A stretch of 64,000 nucleotides of DNA, taken from Bacteroidota bacterium. GTDB lineage: Bacteria; Bacteroidota; Ignavibacteria; Ignavibacteriales; Ignavibacteriaceae. The stretch lies in assembly GCA_021815405.1 (NCBI GenBank), contig JAKAGV010000018.1:62001-126000 (forward strand), given 5' to 3'. This document shows, piece by piece, positions 42,710-51,323 of this stretch (within the stretch, counting starts at the first letter, position 1; each line of letters opens with the position of its first letter). A program made the position numbers and the translations under genes. Below the pieces are notes generated by a model. That model did no database searches, was not told where the DNA came from, and saw only the letters and a list, made by a program, of their open reading frames with translations.

Positions 42710-42726
42710 TGGCATGTATGTTGAAA
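42710..42726 (+). promoter_or_regulatory. possible sigma-54 promoter before the radical-SAM leader
   Basis: TGGCAT-GTATG-TTGAA has GG and GA at the -24/-12 distance of sigma-54 promoters (consensus TGGCAC-N5-TTGCA) with two mismatches. A transcript starting about 12 bp on would include both hairpins of the leader. An NtrC-type activator is encoded at 33771..35192. Confidence 0.3.
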
Positions 42727-42772
42727 ATTTGTCCTAAGAATTTTGATAACTATTTATAACAAAAAATATTCA

Positions 42773-42968
42773 GATGGGAAGAAGAAAATGTACATTGAGA
42801 ATTCACTCCATAGTTTGGTTAATTCCAAAAATAATCTTGAGTGCGTTCTTAATTTCCTCTTCCCATCGCGATAAAGATTTTATAAAAACAATTTGCGTTT
42901 AGGCGGTCTAATGTTTTGGTCGCTCCAAACTACTAAGTCCCCTTGCCCTAAGTAATGACCGCCTAAAC
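42773..42968 (+). promoter_or_regulatory. structured 5' leader before a radical-SAM gene
   Basis: Two long inverted repeats lie in tandem in a 658-bp gap. The first is GATGGGAAGA (42773..42782) with TCTTCCCATC (42858..42867), extended by imperfect pairing to about 17 bp. The second is a perfect 12-bp pair, GTTTAGGCGGTC (42897..42908) with GACCGCCTAAAC (42957..42968). Both have large loops (about 48-75 bases). The second ends 34 bp before the radical-SAM start, which has a strong AGGAGG site. This looks like a cis-acting RNA, but it matches no riboswitch known to me. The part 42345..42709 holds nothing recognised. Confidence 0.45.
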
Positions 42969-43002
42969 ATAATTTTTAACAACTTATTCAAGGAGGTTCA
43001 AA

Positions 43003-44547
43003 ATGAACTTTTTACAAAAACAATTTCGTAAGTCCGCACCGGACGTAATTAGCACGATGCTCGGCAGCAGTATTCTGCGAAAAAAAGCCGCTGACTATGC
43101 GCGTAAGTATATGTATAAATCCATTGTCGAGGATGATGATGAGTTCACTAAGCAAATCCGCTTTGAGAGATACACTATACTATCCAACTTAGTCGGCACG
43201 CTCGAAAAAGCTCTAACCAATAAAAACATTTCTGCTTCAGTTAGGAAAAAACTCCTTAATACATTTATTGGAAGAGTTTTTGTTGAAGCAGATAAAAATC
43301 AACAATCCGTTCAGGACTTTATAAAAGAATTCGGTCAAGAGCCTCCGGGATTTGTAACTATTAGTCCAGGTAAAAAGTGCAACTTAAAATGTACAGGCTG
43401 TTACGCATCAAGCAGCGGTGCTAATGCAGAAAAATTGGATTACGCAACTGTCGATAGAATTGTAAAAGAGAAAACAAAATTATGGAATTCCTACTTTACC
43501 GTTATTTCCGGTGGCGAACCGCTGCTTTGGAAATCTGAAGGTAAAGACTTGCTGGACTTAGCCAAAGATAATCCCGACAACTATTTTATGTTTTACACCA
43601 ATGGAACGCTTATCGATAAAAAGATGGCTGCAAGATTAGCTGAAGTTGGTAACCTAACTCCTGCAATTTCTGTTGAAGGCTTTGCAGAAGAAACCGATGA
43701 AAGACGCGGCAAAGGCGTGTTCAAAAAAATTCTTGAAGCAATGGCGAACTTAAGAGAAGTAGGCGTGCCTTTCGGAATTTCTGTTACTGCTACAAGATAC
43801 AATGTAGAGAAAATTGTTTCCGATGAATTTGTAGACTTCTTTTATAACGAGCAGGGTGCAATTTACGGATGGATATTCCAATACATGCCTATTGGTCGCG
43901 CGCAAACTTTAGATTTAATGGTTACTCCCGAACAGCGCAAGTGGATGTACGAACAGGAAAAACATATAATCCATGATAGAGGTGTTTTCTTACCCGACTT
44001 CTGGAACGGCGGCGTTTATTCAAGCGGATGTCTTGCCGGCGGAAGATCCGGCGGTTATATCTACATCGAATGGAATGGCAACATTACTCCGTGCGTTTTC
44101 TATCCTTATTCAAAAAATAATATCAAAGATATTTATGCAAACGGCGGCACTATTAACGATGCACTAAAATCCGATTTAATGGTTGGCATTAGAAAATGGC
44201 AAAAGGATTATGGCTTCGGCAAGAAAGGTAAAGAAGTAAACAACCTGATTGCGCCATGCGGAATAAGAGACCATTATGAATTCACACGCAAGCATCTTGA
44301 AACAACCAAGCCTATGCCGATTGACGAAAGCGCTGCCGAAGCTGTTGTTGATCAAGAATATTATAATGGATTAACAGCTTACAACAAAAAGTTCTCAGCA
44401 TTGATGGACCCTATCTGGCAGCGAGAATTTATCGGTAACGAGCTTGTCCTTTCCAGAAAAGATATTAAAAGAAATGGAAATGGCGAGGCAGAAATTGAAG
44501 ATAATGAGCTTGCAGAAGTTGAAGAATCCGTAGAAGAGAATCAATAA
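43003..44547 (+). CDS. radical-SAM protein with SPASM-like C-terminal region
   Basis: 514 residues. The [4Fe-4S] motif C126-x3-C130-x2-C133 (KKCNLKCTGCYASS) and SGGEPLLW define a radical-SAM enzyme. Later cysteines (SSGCLAGG, ITPCVFYPYS, APCGIRDHYEF) are placed like the auxiliary-cluster ligands of SPASM/twitch proteins. An unusual ~120-residue helical domain precedes the core and an acidic tail follows (AEIEDNELAEVEESVEENQ). SPASM enzymes usually modify peptides or proteins; no precursor peptide gene is evident, though the 78-residue protein at 45024 is a conceivable target. The start is fixed by AGGAGG. A 14-bp hairpin spans the stop codon. Confidence 0.85.
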   Translation: MNFLQKQFRKSAPDVISTMLGSSILRKKAADYARKYMYKSIVEDDDEFTKQIRFERYTILSNLVGTLEKALTNKNISASVRKKLLNTFIGRVFVEADKNQQSVQDFIKEFGQEPPGFVTISPGKKCNLKCTGCYASSSGANAEKLDYATVDRIVKEKTKLWNSYFTVISGGEPLLWKSEGKDLLDLAKDNPDNYFMFYTNGTLIDKKMAARLAEVGNLTPAISVEGFAEETDERRGKGVFKKILEAMANLREVGVPFGISVTATRYNVEKIVSDEFVDFFYNEQGAIYGWIFQYMPIGRAQTLDLMVTPEQRKWMYEQEKHIIHDRGVFLPDFWNGGVYSSGCLAGGRSGGYIYIEWNGNITPCVFYPYSKNNIKDIYANGGTINDALKSDLMVGIRKWQKDYGFGKKGKEVNNLIAPCGIRDHYEFTRKHLETTKPMPIDESAAEAVVDQEYYNGLTAYNKKFSALMDPIWQREFIGNELVLSRKDIKRNGNGEAEIEDNELAEVEESVEENQ

Positions 44548-44567
44548 TGATTCTCTTCTACAATTTT
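44530..44567 (+). terminator. perfect hairpin across the radical-SAM stop codon
   Basis: GTAGAAGAGAATCA-ATAA-TGATTCTCTTCTAC is a perfect 14-bp stem with a 4-base loop holding the TAA stop (44545..44547), followed by AATTTTAATT. It may terminate or attenuate transcription before the rhodanese gene 27 bp on. Confidence 0.65.
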
Positions 44568-44587
44568 AATTGTTAGTAATTGAATAA

Positions 44588-44974
44588 ATGAACTTAGAAA
44601 ATTATTTAGAAAATTTTGACTACGCAGCTCGGAAAGAAATGAAAATTAGTATTCCGGAATTGCTGGAACTGTTGAAAAAAAATCAGGCACAATTTATAGA
44701 TATACGATTTAAAGAAGAATTTGAAATGTGGCATTTTTCTTTTTCTAAAAATATTCCGCTTAACGAACTGCCGGGCAGGTTAAATGAAATAGACAAAAAT
44801 AAAATTGTTGTAACAGCCTGCCCGCATTACGATAGAGCATTAATTGGAAGAATATTTTTATTAGAAAAAGGATTTAAGGTTAAGTATCTGGTTGAGGGAC
44901 TTTTAGGGCTTGCTGATTGTCTAAGAGGCGATAACGCCAAAGAATTATTTGATTCGCTAAATAGAAATAAATGA
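44588..44974 (+). CDS. rhodanese-like domain protein
   Basis: 128 residues, one rhodanese domain: QFIDIRFKEEFEMWHFSFSKNIPLNEL is the N-terminal strand-helix pair and VVTACPHYDRALIG is the active-site loop with C78. The loop is longer and less basic than in thiosulfate transferases, and the H of the usual GHIPGA is replaced (WHFSFSKNI), so its substrate may differ. It follows the radical-SAM gene closely and could deliver sulfur for or sense its product. Confidence 0.8.
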   Translation: MNLENYLENFDYAARKEMKISIPELLELLKKNQAQFIDIRFKEEFEMWHFSFSKNIPLNELPGRLNEIDKNKIVVTACPHYDRALIGRIFLLEKGFKVKYLVEGLLGLADCLRGDNAKELFDSLNRNK

Positions 44975-45023
44975 ATTTATATCGGCAATAAACTGTTCTT
45001 CAAACATTGTTTAAGGATAGGAG

Positions 45024-45260
45024 ATGAATATGTTGATGATAATGTTAATATTATTTTATATGGTTCTTAGCGCCGCCGGCATTATAGTAATAACAATTTT
45101 AATGATAAAGGCGCCGGCAGGATGGGAAGATAAAGACGGATTTCATTTCGGTAAGAAAAGCCCGGCAAGCTTAAATGACACTAATAAACAATACTTAAGA
45201 GAATACTTTCTTAAGTACTATTATATGCCAATAACCGGAAATAAAGTTCATCTGTTCTGA
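45024..45260 (+). CDS. small single-span membrane protein, unknown
   Basis: 78 residues: an N-terminal membrane helix (MLILFYMVLSAAGIIVITIL), then a polar tail with KAPAGWEDKDGFHFGKKSPAS and NKQYLREYFLKYYYMPITGN. TAGGAG precedes the start. No family is recognised. Between a radical-SAM/rhodanese pair and a B12-type radical-SAM gene, it could be a partner or substrate of one of them, but nothing in its sequence proves it. Confidence 0.65.
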   Translation: MNMLMIMLILFYMVLSAAGIIVITILMIKAPAGWEDKDGFHFGKKSPASLNDTNKQYLREYFLKYYYMPITGNKVHLF

Positions 45261-45338
45261 ATTTATTTTTTTTCTGTGGCTCGTTTTAACTAAAAGTTTA
45301 TTCTCCATTTTTCTGACTTAAAATAAAACTGGATTAAC

Positions 45339-46844
45339 ATGAATGTTTTATTAATAAATCCCGGTGCATCAAACATATACAGCAAAGTAGAAGCAAATCT
45401 TCCGCCATTAGGAATTGCTTATCTTGCGGCTGTTGCAAGAGAAGGCGGGCATCATGTTAAGATAGTGGATTTGAATATTGATAAGAGAGCCTTAACCGAA
45501 ATAAATCTTAATTATTTTGACGTTGTCGGCATTACAACCGATACGCCCCGTTATTATGAAGCATTAAGAATTGCAAAAGAAATAAAAAAATCCGGTAAGT
45601 TAATTGTAATGGGCGGTTATCATGTAACTTTTTTAGATGAAGAAGTTTTATCAACTGGTTATGTTGATATTGTGGTAAGAGGAGAAGGCGAAGAAATATT
45701 TTTGAATATATTGAACTCATTGGAAAATAATACCGGACTAAAAAATATCCCCGGCATTTCTTATATCGTTGATAATAAATTTATTAGAAACGATGATGCA
45801 CTTCCTCCGCAAAATTTAGATAAACTTCCCTTCCCTGCCAGAGATTTGATGCCGCTTAGAAAATATAAGACCACATTAAACGGCGTTCCTTCCGCAAATT
45901 TAATTACAAGCAGAGGCTGCCCTTATAATTGTTATTTCTGCGCTTCATCAAAATTCGGCGGTATAAAATGGCGTGCAAGAAGCGCAAAAAATATTGTCGA
46001 TGAAATGGAGATGCTGCGTAACCAATACGGTTATAGAGCGTTTGAATTTCTTGACGACAACTTTACTCTAAGTAAAAAAAGAATATTTGAGTTTGCCGAT
46101 GAATTAGAAAAACGGAATATGACCGATATTATCTGGTGGTGCTTTGCCCGCGTTGATACGATTGCAAAAAACGAAGCTATGGTAAAAAGGATGGCAGAGG
46201 TTGGCGCGTATAGAGTTTTTCTCGGATTGGAAAGCGTAAATGCAAGCGTATTGGATAATTACGGTAAAGGCATTGAAAACAATCAGCAAATAGAAGCAAT
46301 TAATATTTTAAGAAAGTACGGCATTGGAATTCATGGCAGTTTTATTATCGGCGATATGAATGAGACGAAAGAAATGGTAATGAAAACGGTAAACTTTGCA
46401 AAGAAAATGAATCCGCAGCTTGCTCAATTTTCTTTGCTTGTCCCCTTCCCCGGAACGCAGCTTTACGATGACATGAAAAAAGAAAATAAATTTTTACACA
46501 AAGATTGGCGGCTGTTTGATGCGCTGCATCCCACAATAAAGCTTAATAATATTTCGCCGCTTGAAGCCCAAAAGCTAATTATTAAAAGCTACAGAAAATT
46601 TTATGTCAGCTTTTCAAGATTTTCCCATAGACCGAAGCCGTACTTTAAAGAAGGAATGCCGAAAGGTAAATTCAAAATGTTTGATTCAATTTTTGCACCT
46701 ATCATTTTATTCATGCAATTCCGTAACGAGATGCGAAGAAATTCAAAAGTAATACGCAATGCTGCTAATAAAGGAATATATATAGAACCCCAAATTATTT
46801 CTGATGAAGAAAAAACAATTCCAGTTCCGGTAAAAATAAAATGA
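45339..46844 (+). CDS. B12-binding-domain radical-SAM protein (copy 1)
   Basis: 501 residues. Residues 1-150 are a cobalamin-binding-type Rossmann domain (MNVLLINPGA, PPLGIAYLAAVAREGGHHVKI, VMGGYHVTFLDEEVL), without the DxHxxG motif, as usual in this class. The radical-SAM core has C194-x3-C198-x2-C201 (SRGCPYNCYFCASS). The HPN/BchE-like group performs methylations or ring changes on lipids, bacteriochlorophyll or peptides. A 50-residue tail follows. A close paralogue is at 48413..49801 with only a MATE transporter gene between. Confidence 0.9.
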   Translation: MNVLLINPGASNIYSKVEANLPPLGIAYLAAVAREGGHHVKIVDLNIDKRALTEINLNYFDVVGITTDTPRYYEALRIAKEIKKSGKLIVMGGYHVTFLDEEVLSTGYVDIVVRGEGEEIFLNILNSLENNTGLKNIPGISYIVDNKFIRNDDALPPQNLDKLPFPARDLMPLRKYKTTLNGVPSANLITSRGCPYNCYFCASSKFGGIKWRARSAKNIVDEMEMLRNQYGYRAFEFLDDNFTLSKKRIFEFADELEKRNMTDIIWWCFARVDTIAKNEAMVKRMAEVGAYRVFLGLESVNASVLDNYGKGIENNQQIEAINILRKYGIGIHGSFIIGDMNETKEMVMKTVNFAKKMNPQLAQFSLLVPFPGTQLYDDMKKENKFLHKDWRLFDALHPTIKLNNISPLEAQKLIIKSYRKFYVSFSRFSHRPKPYFKEGMPKGKFKMFDSIFAPIILFMQFRNEMRRNSKVIRNAANKGIYIEPQIISDEEKTIPVPVKIK

Positions 46845-46913
46845 TAAATCGTTTTACACATATTGTTGTTGTGAGGTGTTCCGAAATAACCAGAATAAAT
46901 TCCACCGCCTCAA

Positions 46914-46988
46914 AGCAATCACTTACAATGAGTAAGATTGCTTCGTTCGAAGACCTATCTGCAGACAGGCAGGCTCGATAGCAATGAC
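46914..46988. repeat. dispersed repeat, GATTGCTTCG/GCAATGACA family
   Basis: GCAATCACTTACAATG... then GATTGCTTCG and CTGCAGACAGGCAGG, ending GCAATGACA, in the gap before the MATE gene. Similar to copies at 6888, 7571, 9014 and 10126. Confidence 0.6.
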
Positions 46989-47030
46989 AATCAGCGAAAG
47001 AAAAATTAGTAAGAAAATGAAAATACGATT

Positions 47031-48404
47031 ATGACACTTAGAGTAGGAGAAAATAAAAAAGTAATTTTACAATTGGCTCTGCCGGTCATTGCCGGTTTAT
47101 CTGTACAAACAGTGCTTTCTTTGGTAGACACAGCAATAATCGGAAGGCTGCCGGATGCGAAGTTTGCGCTTGCCGCGCTTGGGATCGCTTTTTATGCCAC
47201 ATGGGCGGTAATAAGTTTTTTCTCAAGTTTATCAAATGGCACACAGGTATTAGTCTCAAGAAATTATGGAAGTAAAAATTATGAAGAATGCGGCAGCGTA
47301 TTAAACTCTTCCATTTTTATGGCGATTACAATCGGTATAATCGTTTCTGTTACCGTTGTTTATTTCTCTTCAAATATAGCTAATATTTTTGCTGCAGATA
47401 AAACAGTTGGAAGTTATGCGGGCAGCTATTTGTTTTATCGATTTATGGGACTTCCCTTTTTTCTTGCATCAGTTTCTTACCGTGGTTTCTATTTCGGAAT
47501 AGGCAAAACAAAAATATTTATGATTGCCGGAGTGTTCGCAAACTTAGCAAACATCTTTCTCGATTACACACTTGTATTCGGAGCATTTGGTTTGAAAGGA
47601 ATGGGATTAGCAGGCGCTGGTCTCGGTTCAGCCATTGCTACTGCGCTTGAAACCTCAGTCTATGTGGTTGTAAGCATGATGAAAAGTTACCGGGTTAAAT
47701 ATTCATTGTTCAAAAATTATCGTTTTAATCTGCCATCGCCAAAATCGGGTTTCGGCATAATAAAAACTATATTAAAACTTTCTTTACCTATTTCATTTCA
47801 AAGTATTTTTACTTTAACCGGACTTTTGTTATTCATTTCCATAATCGGTTTAATGGGCACAGCGCAGCAAGCCGCCAGTCAGGTAGTCCTTTCCGCAATG
47901 TTCTTATCTTTTATGCCTTCAATGGGTTTTGGAGTTGCGGCTCAAACTTTGGTTGGAAATCAATTAGGTGATAATAACATAAAAGCTGCTAAGAGCTGGG
48001 GATTTGAGACGAGCAAAATTTCTACTACTTACACTTTTTTACTCGGAGTTATTTTTGTGCTATTCCCGGGAACTGTCGTTTCAATCCTAACTACAAACAC
48101 TGGAATAATTAATATTGCTGTACCGGTATTACGAATCGCTGGCTTTGCTCAAATCTTTTTCGGAATAGGTTTTGTACTCGCCAACGGACTTCTTGCAGCC
48201 GGCGAATCTTTTTTTGTTATGCTTACCGATGTTACAATAAATTGGTTTGTATTTGTTCCTTTAGCTTACCTTCTGGGTGTGGTTTTTAATTTTGGTTTGA
48301 TTGGTGTATGGACGGCGATGCCTTTCTATACAAGTCTATATGCGCTAATAATTTTCTTAAAATTTAATTCCAAATCTTCAATGAAAAAAGTTATTCAATA
48401 TTAG
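47031..48404 (+). CDS. MATE-family efflux transporter
   Basis: 457 residues with 12 membrane helices. The two-fold MATE pattern is clear: LQLALPVIAGLSVQTVLSLVDTAIIG in the first half and LSLPISFQSIFTLTGLLLFISIIG opening the second, plus GFGVAAQTLVGNQLGDNN. It exports a drug-like or metabolite cation by H+ or Na+ antiport. It lies between two B12-type radical-SAM genes on the same strand, so it may export or flip their product. It starts at an ATG without an obvious strong ribosome-binding site. Confidence 0.92.
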   Translation: MTLRVGENKKVILQLALPVIAGLSVQTVLSLVDTAIIGRLPDAKFALAALGIAFYATWAVISFFSSLSNGTQVLVSRNYGSKNYEECGSVLNSSIFMAITIGIIVSVTVVYFSSNIANIFAADKTVGSYAGSYLFYRFMGLPFFLASVSYRGFYFGIGKTKIFMIAGVFANLANIFLDYTLVFGAFGLKGMGLAGAGLGSAIATALETSVYVVVSMMKSYRVKYSLFKNYRFNLPSPKSGFGIIKTILKLSLPISFQSIFTLTGLLLFISIIGLMGTAQQAASQVVLSAMFLSFMPSMGFGVAAQTLVGNQLGDNNIKAAKSWGFETSKISTTYTFLLGVIFVLFPGTVVSILTTNTGIINIAVPVLRIAGFAQIFFGIGFVLANGLLAAGESFFVMLTDVTINWFVFVPLAYLLGVVFNFGLIGVWTAMPFYTSLYALIIFLKFNSKSSMKKVIQY

Positions 48405-48412
48405 GAAATTCA

Positions 48413-49801
48413 ATGAATGTTTTATTGGTCTCTCCGTATAGAGGCGCTATCTTTGAGTACTCCGGCGTTAAAATTCAGCCGCTTGGAGTTTCTTATATCG
48501 GCGCTGCTTTGAGACATGCAGGACACAACGTTCAAATAGAACTTCTGGAAAATTCAGATTCCGTTCCGGATTTTACTGGCGCAGATGTGGTTGGCATTTC
48601 TTGCAACACAGTTCAATTCAAAGCGGGACTTCGCGTTGCTAAAGCAGCTAAAGAAGAAGGCAAAATTGTTATTATGGGCGGACCGCATCCTACAAGCAGC
48701 CCGGAAGAAACTCTTCGCAGCGGATACGTAGATTATGCAGTCCGTGCCGAAGGCGAAGTAACTGCCGTTGAATTGTTAGCTGGAATAAAGTCCGGAAAGA
48801 ATTTTAGTCCGCGAAATGTTTTAGGCTTATCCTACATTGATAAAGAATCCGGAACAGTTGTGAACAACCCCGACAGACCTTTCATTCAGAATCTTGATAA
48901 CGTTCCCTTCCCTATTAGAGAAGCAAACTGGCGGTATAGTAAGAATAGTAAATCAGTTAATACCGGAGTTATTGAATATCCTTTAATAACCACGCGCGGC
49001 TGCCCTTACGGCTGCAATTTCTGCGATGTGCATTTATTAGCTGGAAGAAAATTCCGCGCCCGCTCTATTGAAAATACAGTAAGAGAGATTGAAGAAATTA
49101 TAACCAAATATAACGCAGAGCGAATTTTAATTGTTGACGACATAATCAACTTTAACGATGAAAGATTAATTGAATTGTTTGAAGAATTAATAAAAAGAAA
49201 TTTACCCGTTGTACGCTGGGTTATGGGACGCTCAGATCATCTTGTAAAAAAGCCGGAGACGGCTGAAGTAATGGGCAGAGCCGGAGTGCGTCAAATGTTT
49301 CTCGGAATAGAAAGTCCTAATGAACGAATTCTAAAGGCGTATAAAAAAGGCGGCAAGATTTCTTTAGATTATTCTGTTAAAGCTGTTGAGCTTTTAAAAC
49401 AAAATGATATTGAAACATGGGGTGCGTTTCTTCTTGGTGAGCCTTCGGAAACGGAAGAAGATATTAAACGCACAATTGAGTTTGCGAAATTTATAAATCC
49501 CGGTATTGCCCAGTTTTCAATATTAACACCGTACCCCGGAACCGGTTTATGGCATGATGTAGAGAATAAAATTTTTACCAAAGATTGGGATAAGTACGAT
49601 GCAATGCATTCTGTTTTTATGACAGATAACATGGAGCCCGAAGTTTTAGAGAAAATGCTTATGAAGGCATACATCAATTTTTACCGGCAACCAAAACGAA
49701 TCTTCCATGAAATATTTAATAAGAATCACTACGGCAGACCGGACTTAAAAAGAATTTTTGAAATTCTTAAAGCATTAAAAATAGTTTTTAGCCACGCTTA
49801 G
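48413..49801 (+). CDS. B12-binding-domain radical-SAM protein (copy 2)
   Basis: 462 residues. The N-terminal cobalamin-binding-type domain reads MNVLLVSPYRG, QPLGVSYIGAALRHAGHNVQI, VIMGGPHPTSSPEETL. The radical-SAM core has C197-x3-C201-x2-C204 (TRGCPYGCNFCDVH). It shares layout and many positions with copy 1 (45339..46844) but has a shorter C-terminus. It starts eight bases after the MATE stop and is followed six bases later by the lipid ABC transporter genes, so MATE, this enzyme and the Mla genes look like one operon. Confidence 0.9.
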   Translation: MNVLLVSPYRGAIFEYSGVKIQPLGVSYIGAALRHAGHNVQIELLENSDSVPDFTGADVVGISCNTVQFKAGLRVAKAAKEEGKIVIMGGPHPTSSPEETLRSGYVDYAVRAEGEVTAVELLAGIKSGKNFSPRNVLGLSYIDKESGTVVNNPDRPFIQNLDNVPFPIREANWRYSKNSKSVNTGVIEYPLITTRGCPYGCNFCDVHLLAGRKFRARSIENTVREIEEIITKYNAERILIVDDIINFNDERLIELFEELIKRNLPVVRWVMGRSDHLVKKPETAEVMGRAGVRQMFLGIESPNERILKAYKKGGKISLDYSVKAVELLKQNDIETWGAFLLGEPSETEEDIKRTIEFAKFINPGIAQFSILTPYPGTGLWHDVENKIFTKDWDKYDAMHSVFMTDNMEPEVLEKMLMKAYINFYRQPKRIFHEIFNKNHYGRPDLKRIFEILKALKIVFSHA

Positions 49802-49806
49802 ATGAA

Positions 49807-50583
49807 ATGAAAAAATTTTTTGAAAATATCGGCGCTTACACAATTTCGGCTTTTACTAAAATCGGTGCCATAACTATCTTAATATCTCAGGCGCTTTCAT
49901 CAATTGTAAAAGCTCCAAAGTATATTACGCAAATTGTAGAACAGTTCATTTACATCGGCAGAAGATCTCTAATGTTGGTTATTGTAATTTCAATATTTGT
50001 CGGACTTGCAATCGGTGTTGAAGTTGGATTTCAGATGACTGGCTTTACACCGCATTGGATGGCTGGCGGATTAATACTGCGGACAATTTTAATTGACATC
50101 GGACCACTCACACTTGGTTTAGTTTTGTCTGGAAGAATTTCTGCTGGTATTGCATCTGAACTTGGCACAATGAAAGTTACAGAGCAAATTGATGCGCTGC
50201 GCAGCTTTGCAATCGACCCGGTAGAATACTTAGTTACTCCGCGTTTAATTGCGGCAATGTTTGCGGTTCCAACCTTACTTATATTTTCAAATTTTATTTC
50301 CGTTTATTTCGGTTATTATTCATGTCACATGACGATCAGTCTTTCATGGAATTCTTTTGTAAAAGGTCTTCGCTTTTCATACAACTTTAAAGATATAATT
50401 ATCAGCCTTATCAAAGCATTCACATTTGGAATTGCTATTGTCATTTCCGGAGCATACTATGGATTGAATTCCCAGCGCGGCGCAAAGGGCGTCGGGAAAG
50501 CTACAACTCAAGCGGTGGTCTTGGCATCTATCATGGTTTTTATTTTAAGTTATTTAGTATCGTTAATTATGTTTTATATATGA
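49807..50583 (+). CDS. mlaE: MlaE-type ABC transporter permease
   Basis: 258 residues with about six hydrophobic segments. GVEVGFQMTGFTPHWMAGGL, LTLGLVLSGRISAGIASELGTMKVTEQIDAL and ISGAYYGLNSQRGAKGVGKATTQAVV are the signature MlaE/YrbE stretches. Together with the ATPase and MCE genes that follow, it forms a phospholipid or hydrophobic-molecule transporter at the inner membrane. It overlaps the ATPase gene by four bases. Confidence 0.93.
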   Translation: MKKFFENIGAYTISAFTKIGAITILISQALSSIVKAPKYITQIVEQFIYIGRRSLMLVIVISIFVGLAIGVEVGFQMTGFTPHWMAGGLILRTILIDIGPLTLGLVLSGRISAGIASELGTMKVTEQIDALRSFAIDPVEYLVTPRLIAAMFAVPTLLIFSNFISVYFGYYSCHMTISLSWNSFVKGLRFSYNFKDIIISLIKAFTFGIAIVISGAYYGLNSQRGAKGVGKATTQAVVLASIMVFILSYLVSLIMFYI

Positions 50584-51323
50584 TAGAAATTAAGCAGCTA
50601 TATAAATCATTTGACAAACTCGATGTACTCAAAGGTGTCGACTTAACTATAAATGACGGTGAGATATTATCCGTTATCGGAAAAAGCGGCGTTGGAAAGT
50701 CTGTGCTTATTAAATCAATTATAAATTTAATTGAACCAGATGCTGGAACAATTATTATTGACAATATTGATGTTACCGGTTTTTCCGAAAAGCAGTTCAA
50801 TAAAATAATCCGTCCGAAATTTAGTTATGTTTTTCAGAATGGCGCGCTGTGGGATTCGCTTACTGTCGGCGGCAACATAGATCTTGCGCTGCAAATCGAA
50901 AGAAGGTTGGATGAAGCAGAAAGGAAACGCAGAATTAAAGAAAGTTTGCACATGGTTGAGCTTGCAGATATTGATAATGTTTATCCGGATGAACTAAGCG
51001 GGGGTATGCTTAAAAGAGCTTCAATTGCCAGAGCAATAGCCACACAGCCAAAATATTTACTTTATGATGAACCAACTACCGGGCTGGATCCAGTACTTGC
51101 TACAGTTATCAACACTTTGATTAAAAAATTAAATGAAGAGCTTGGGATTACTTCTATTATTATTACACATGATATTGCCGGAGCAAAAAAAATTTCCAAC
51201 CGGATTTCAATGCTGTTTGAAGGGAAAATAATTTTAACTTGTTCGGCGGATGAATTACGAAATCAAGATAACGAAATATTTAACAATTTTATTAGCGGTA
51301 AGGTGATTTATAATGGACACTAG
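50580..51323 (+). CDS. mlaF: MlaF-type ABC transporter ATPase
   Basis: 247 residues. Walker A GKSGVGKS, Q-loop YVFQNGALWDSLTV, signature LSGGMLKRASIARAI, Walker B YLLYDEPTTGLDP and the switch histidine in IIITHDIAG are all present. The FQNGALWDSLTV and LSGGMLKR forms are those of MlaF/Ttg2A rather than general importers. It energises the MlaE permease and overlaps both neighbours (by 4 bp and 11 bp). Confidence 0.94.
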   Translation: MIEIKQLYKSFDKLDVLKGVDLTINDGEILSVIGKSGVGKSVLIKSIINLIEPDAGTIIIDNIDVTGFSEKQFNKIIRPKFSYVFQNGALWDSLTVGGNIDLALQIERRLDEAERKRRIKESLHMVELADIDNVYPDELSGGMLKRASIARAIATQPKYLLYDEPTTGLDPVLATVINTLIKKLNEELGITSIIITHDIAGAKKISNRISMLFEGKIILTCSADELRNQDNEIFNNFISGKVIYNGH

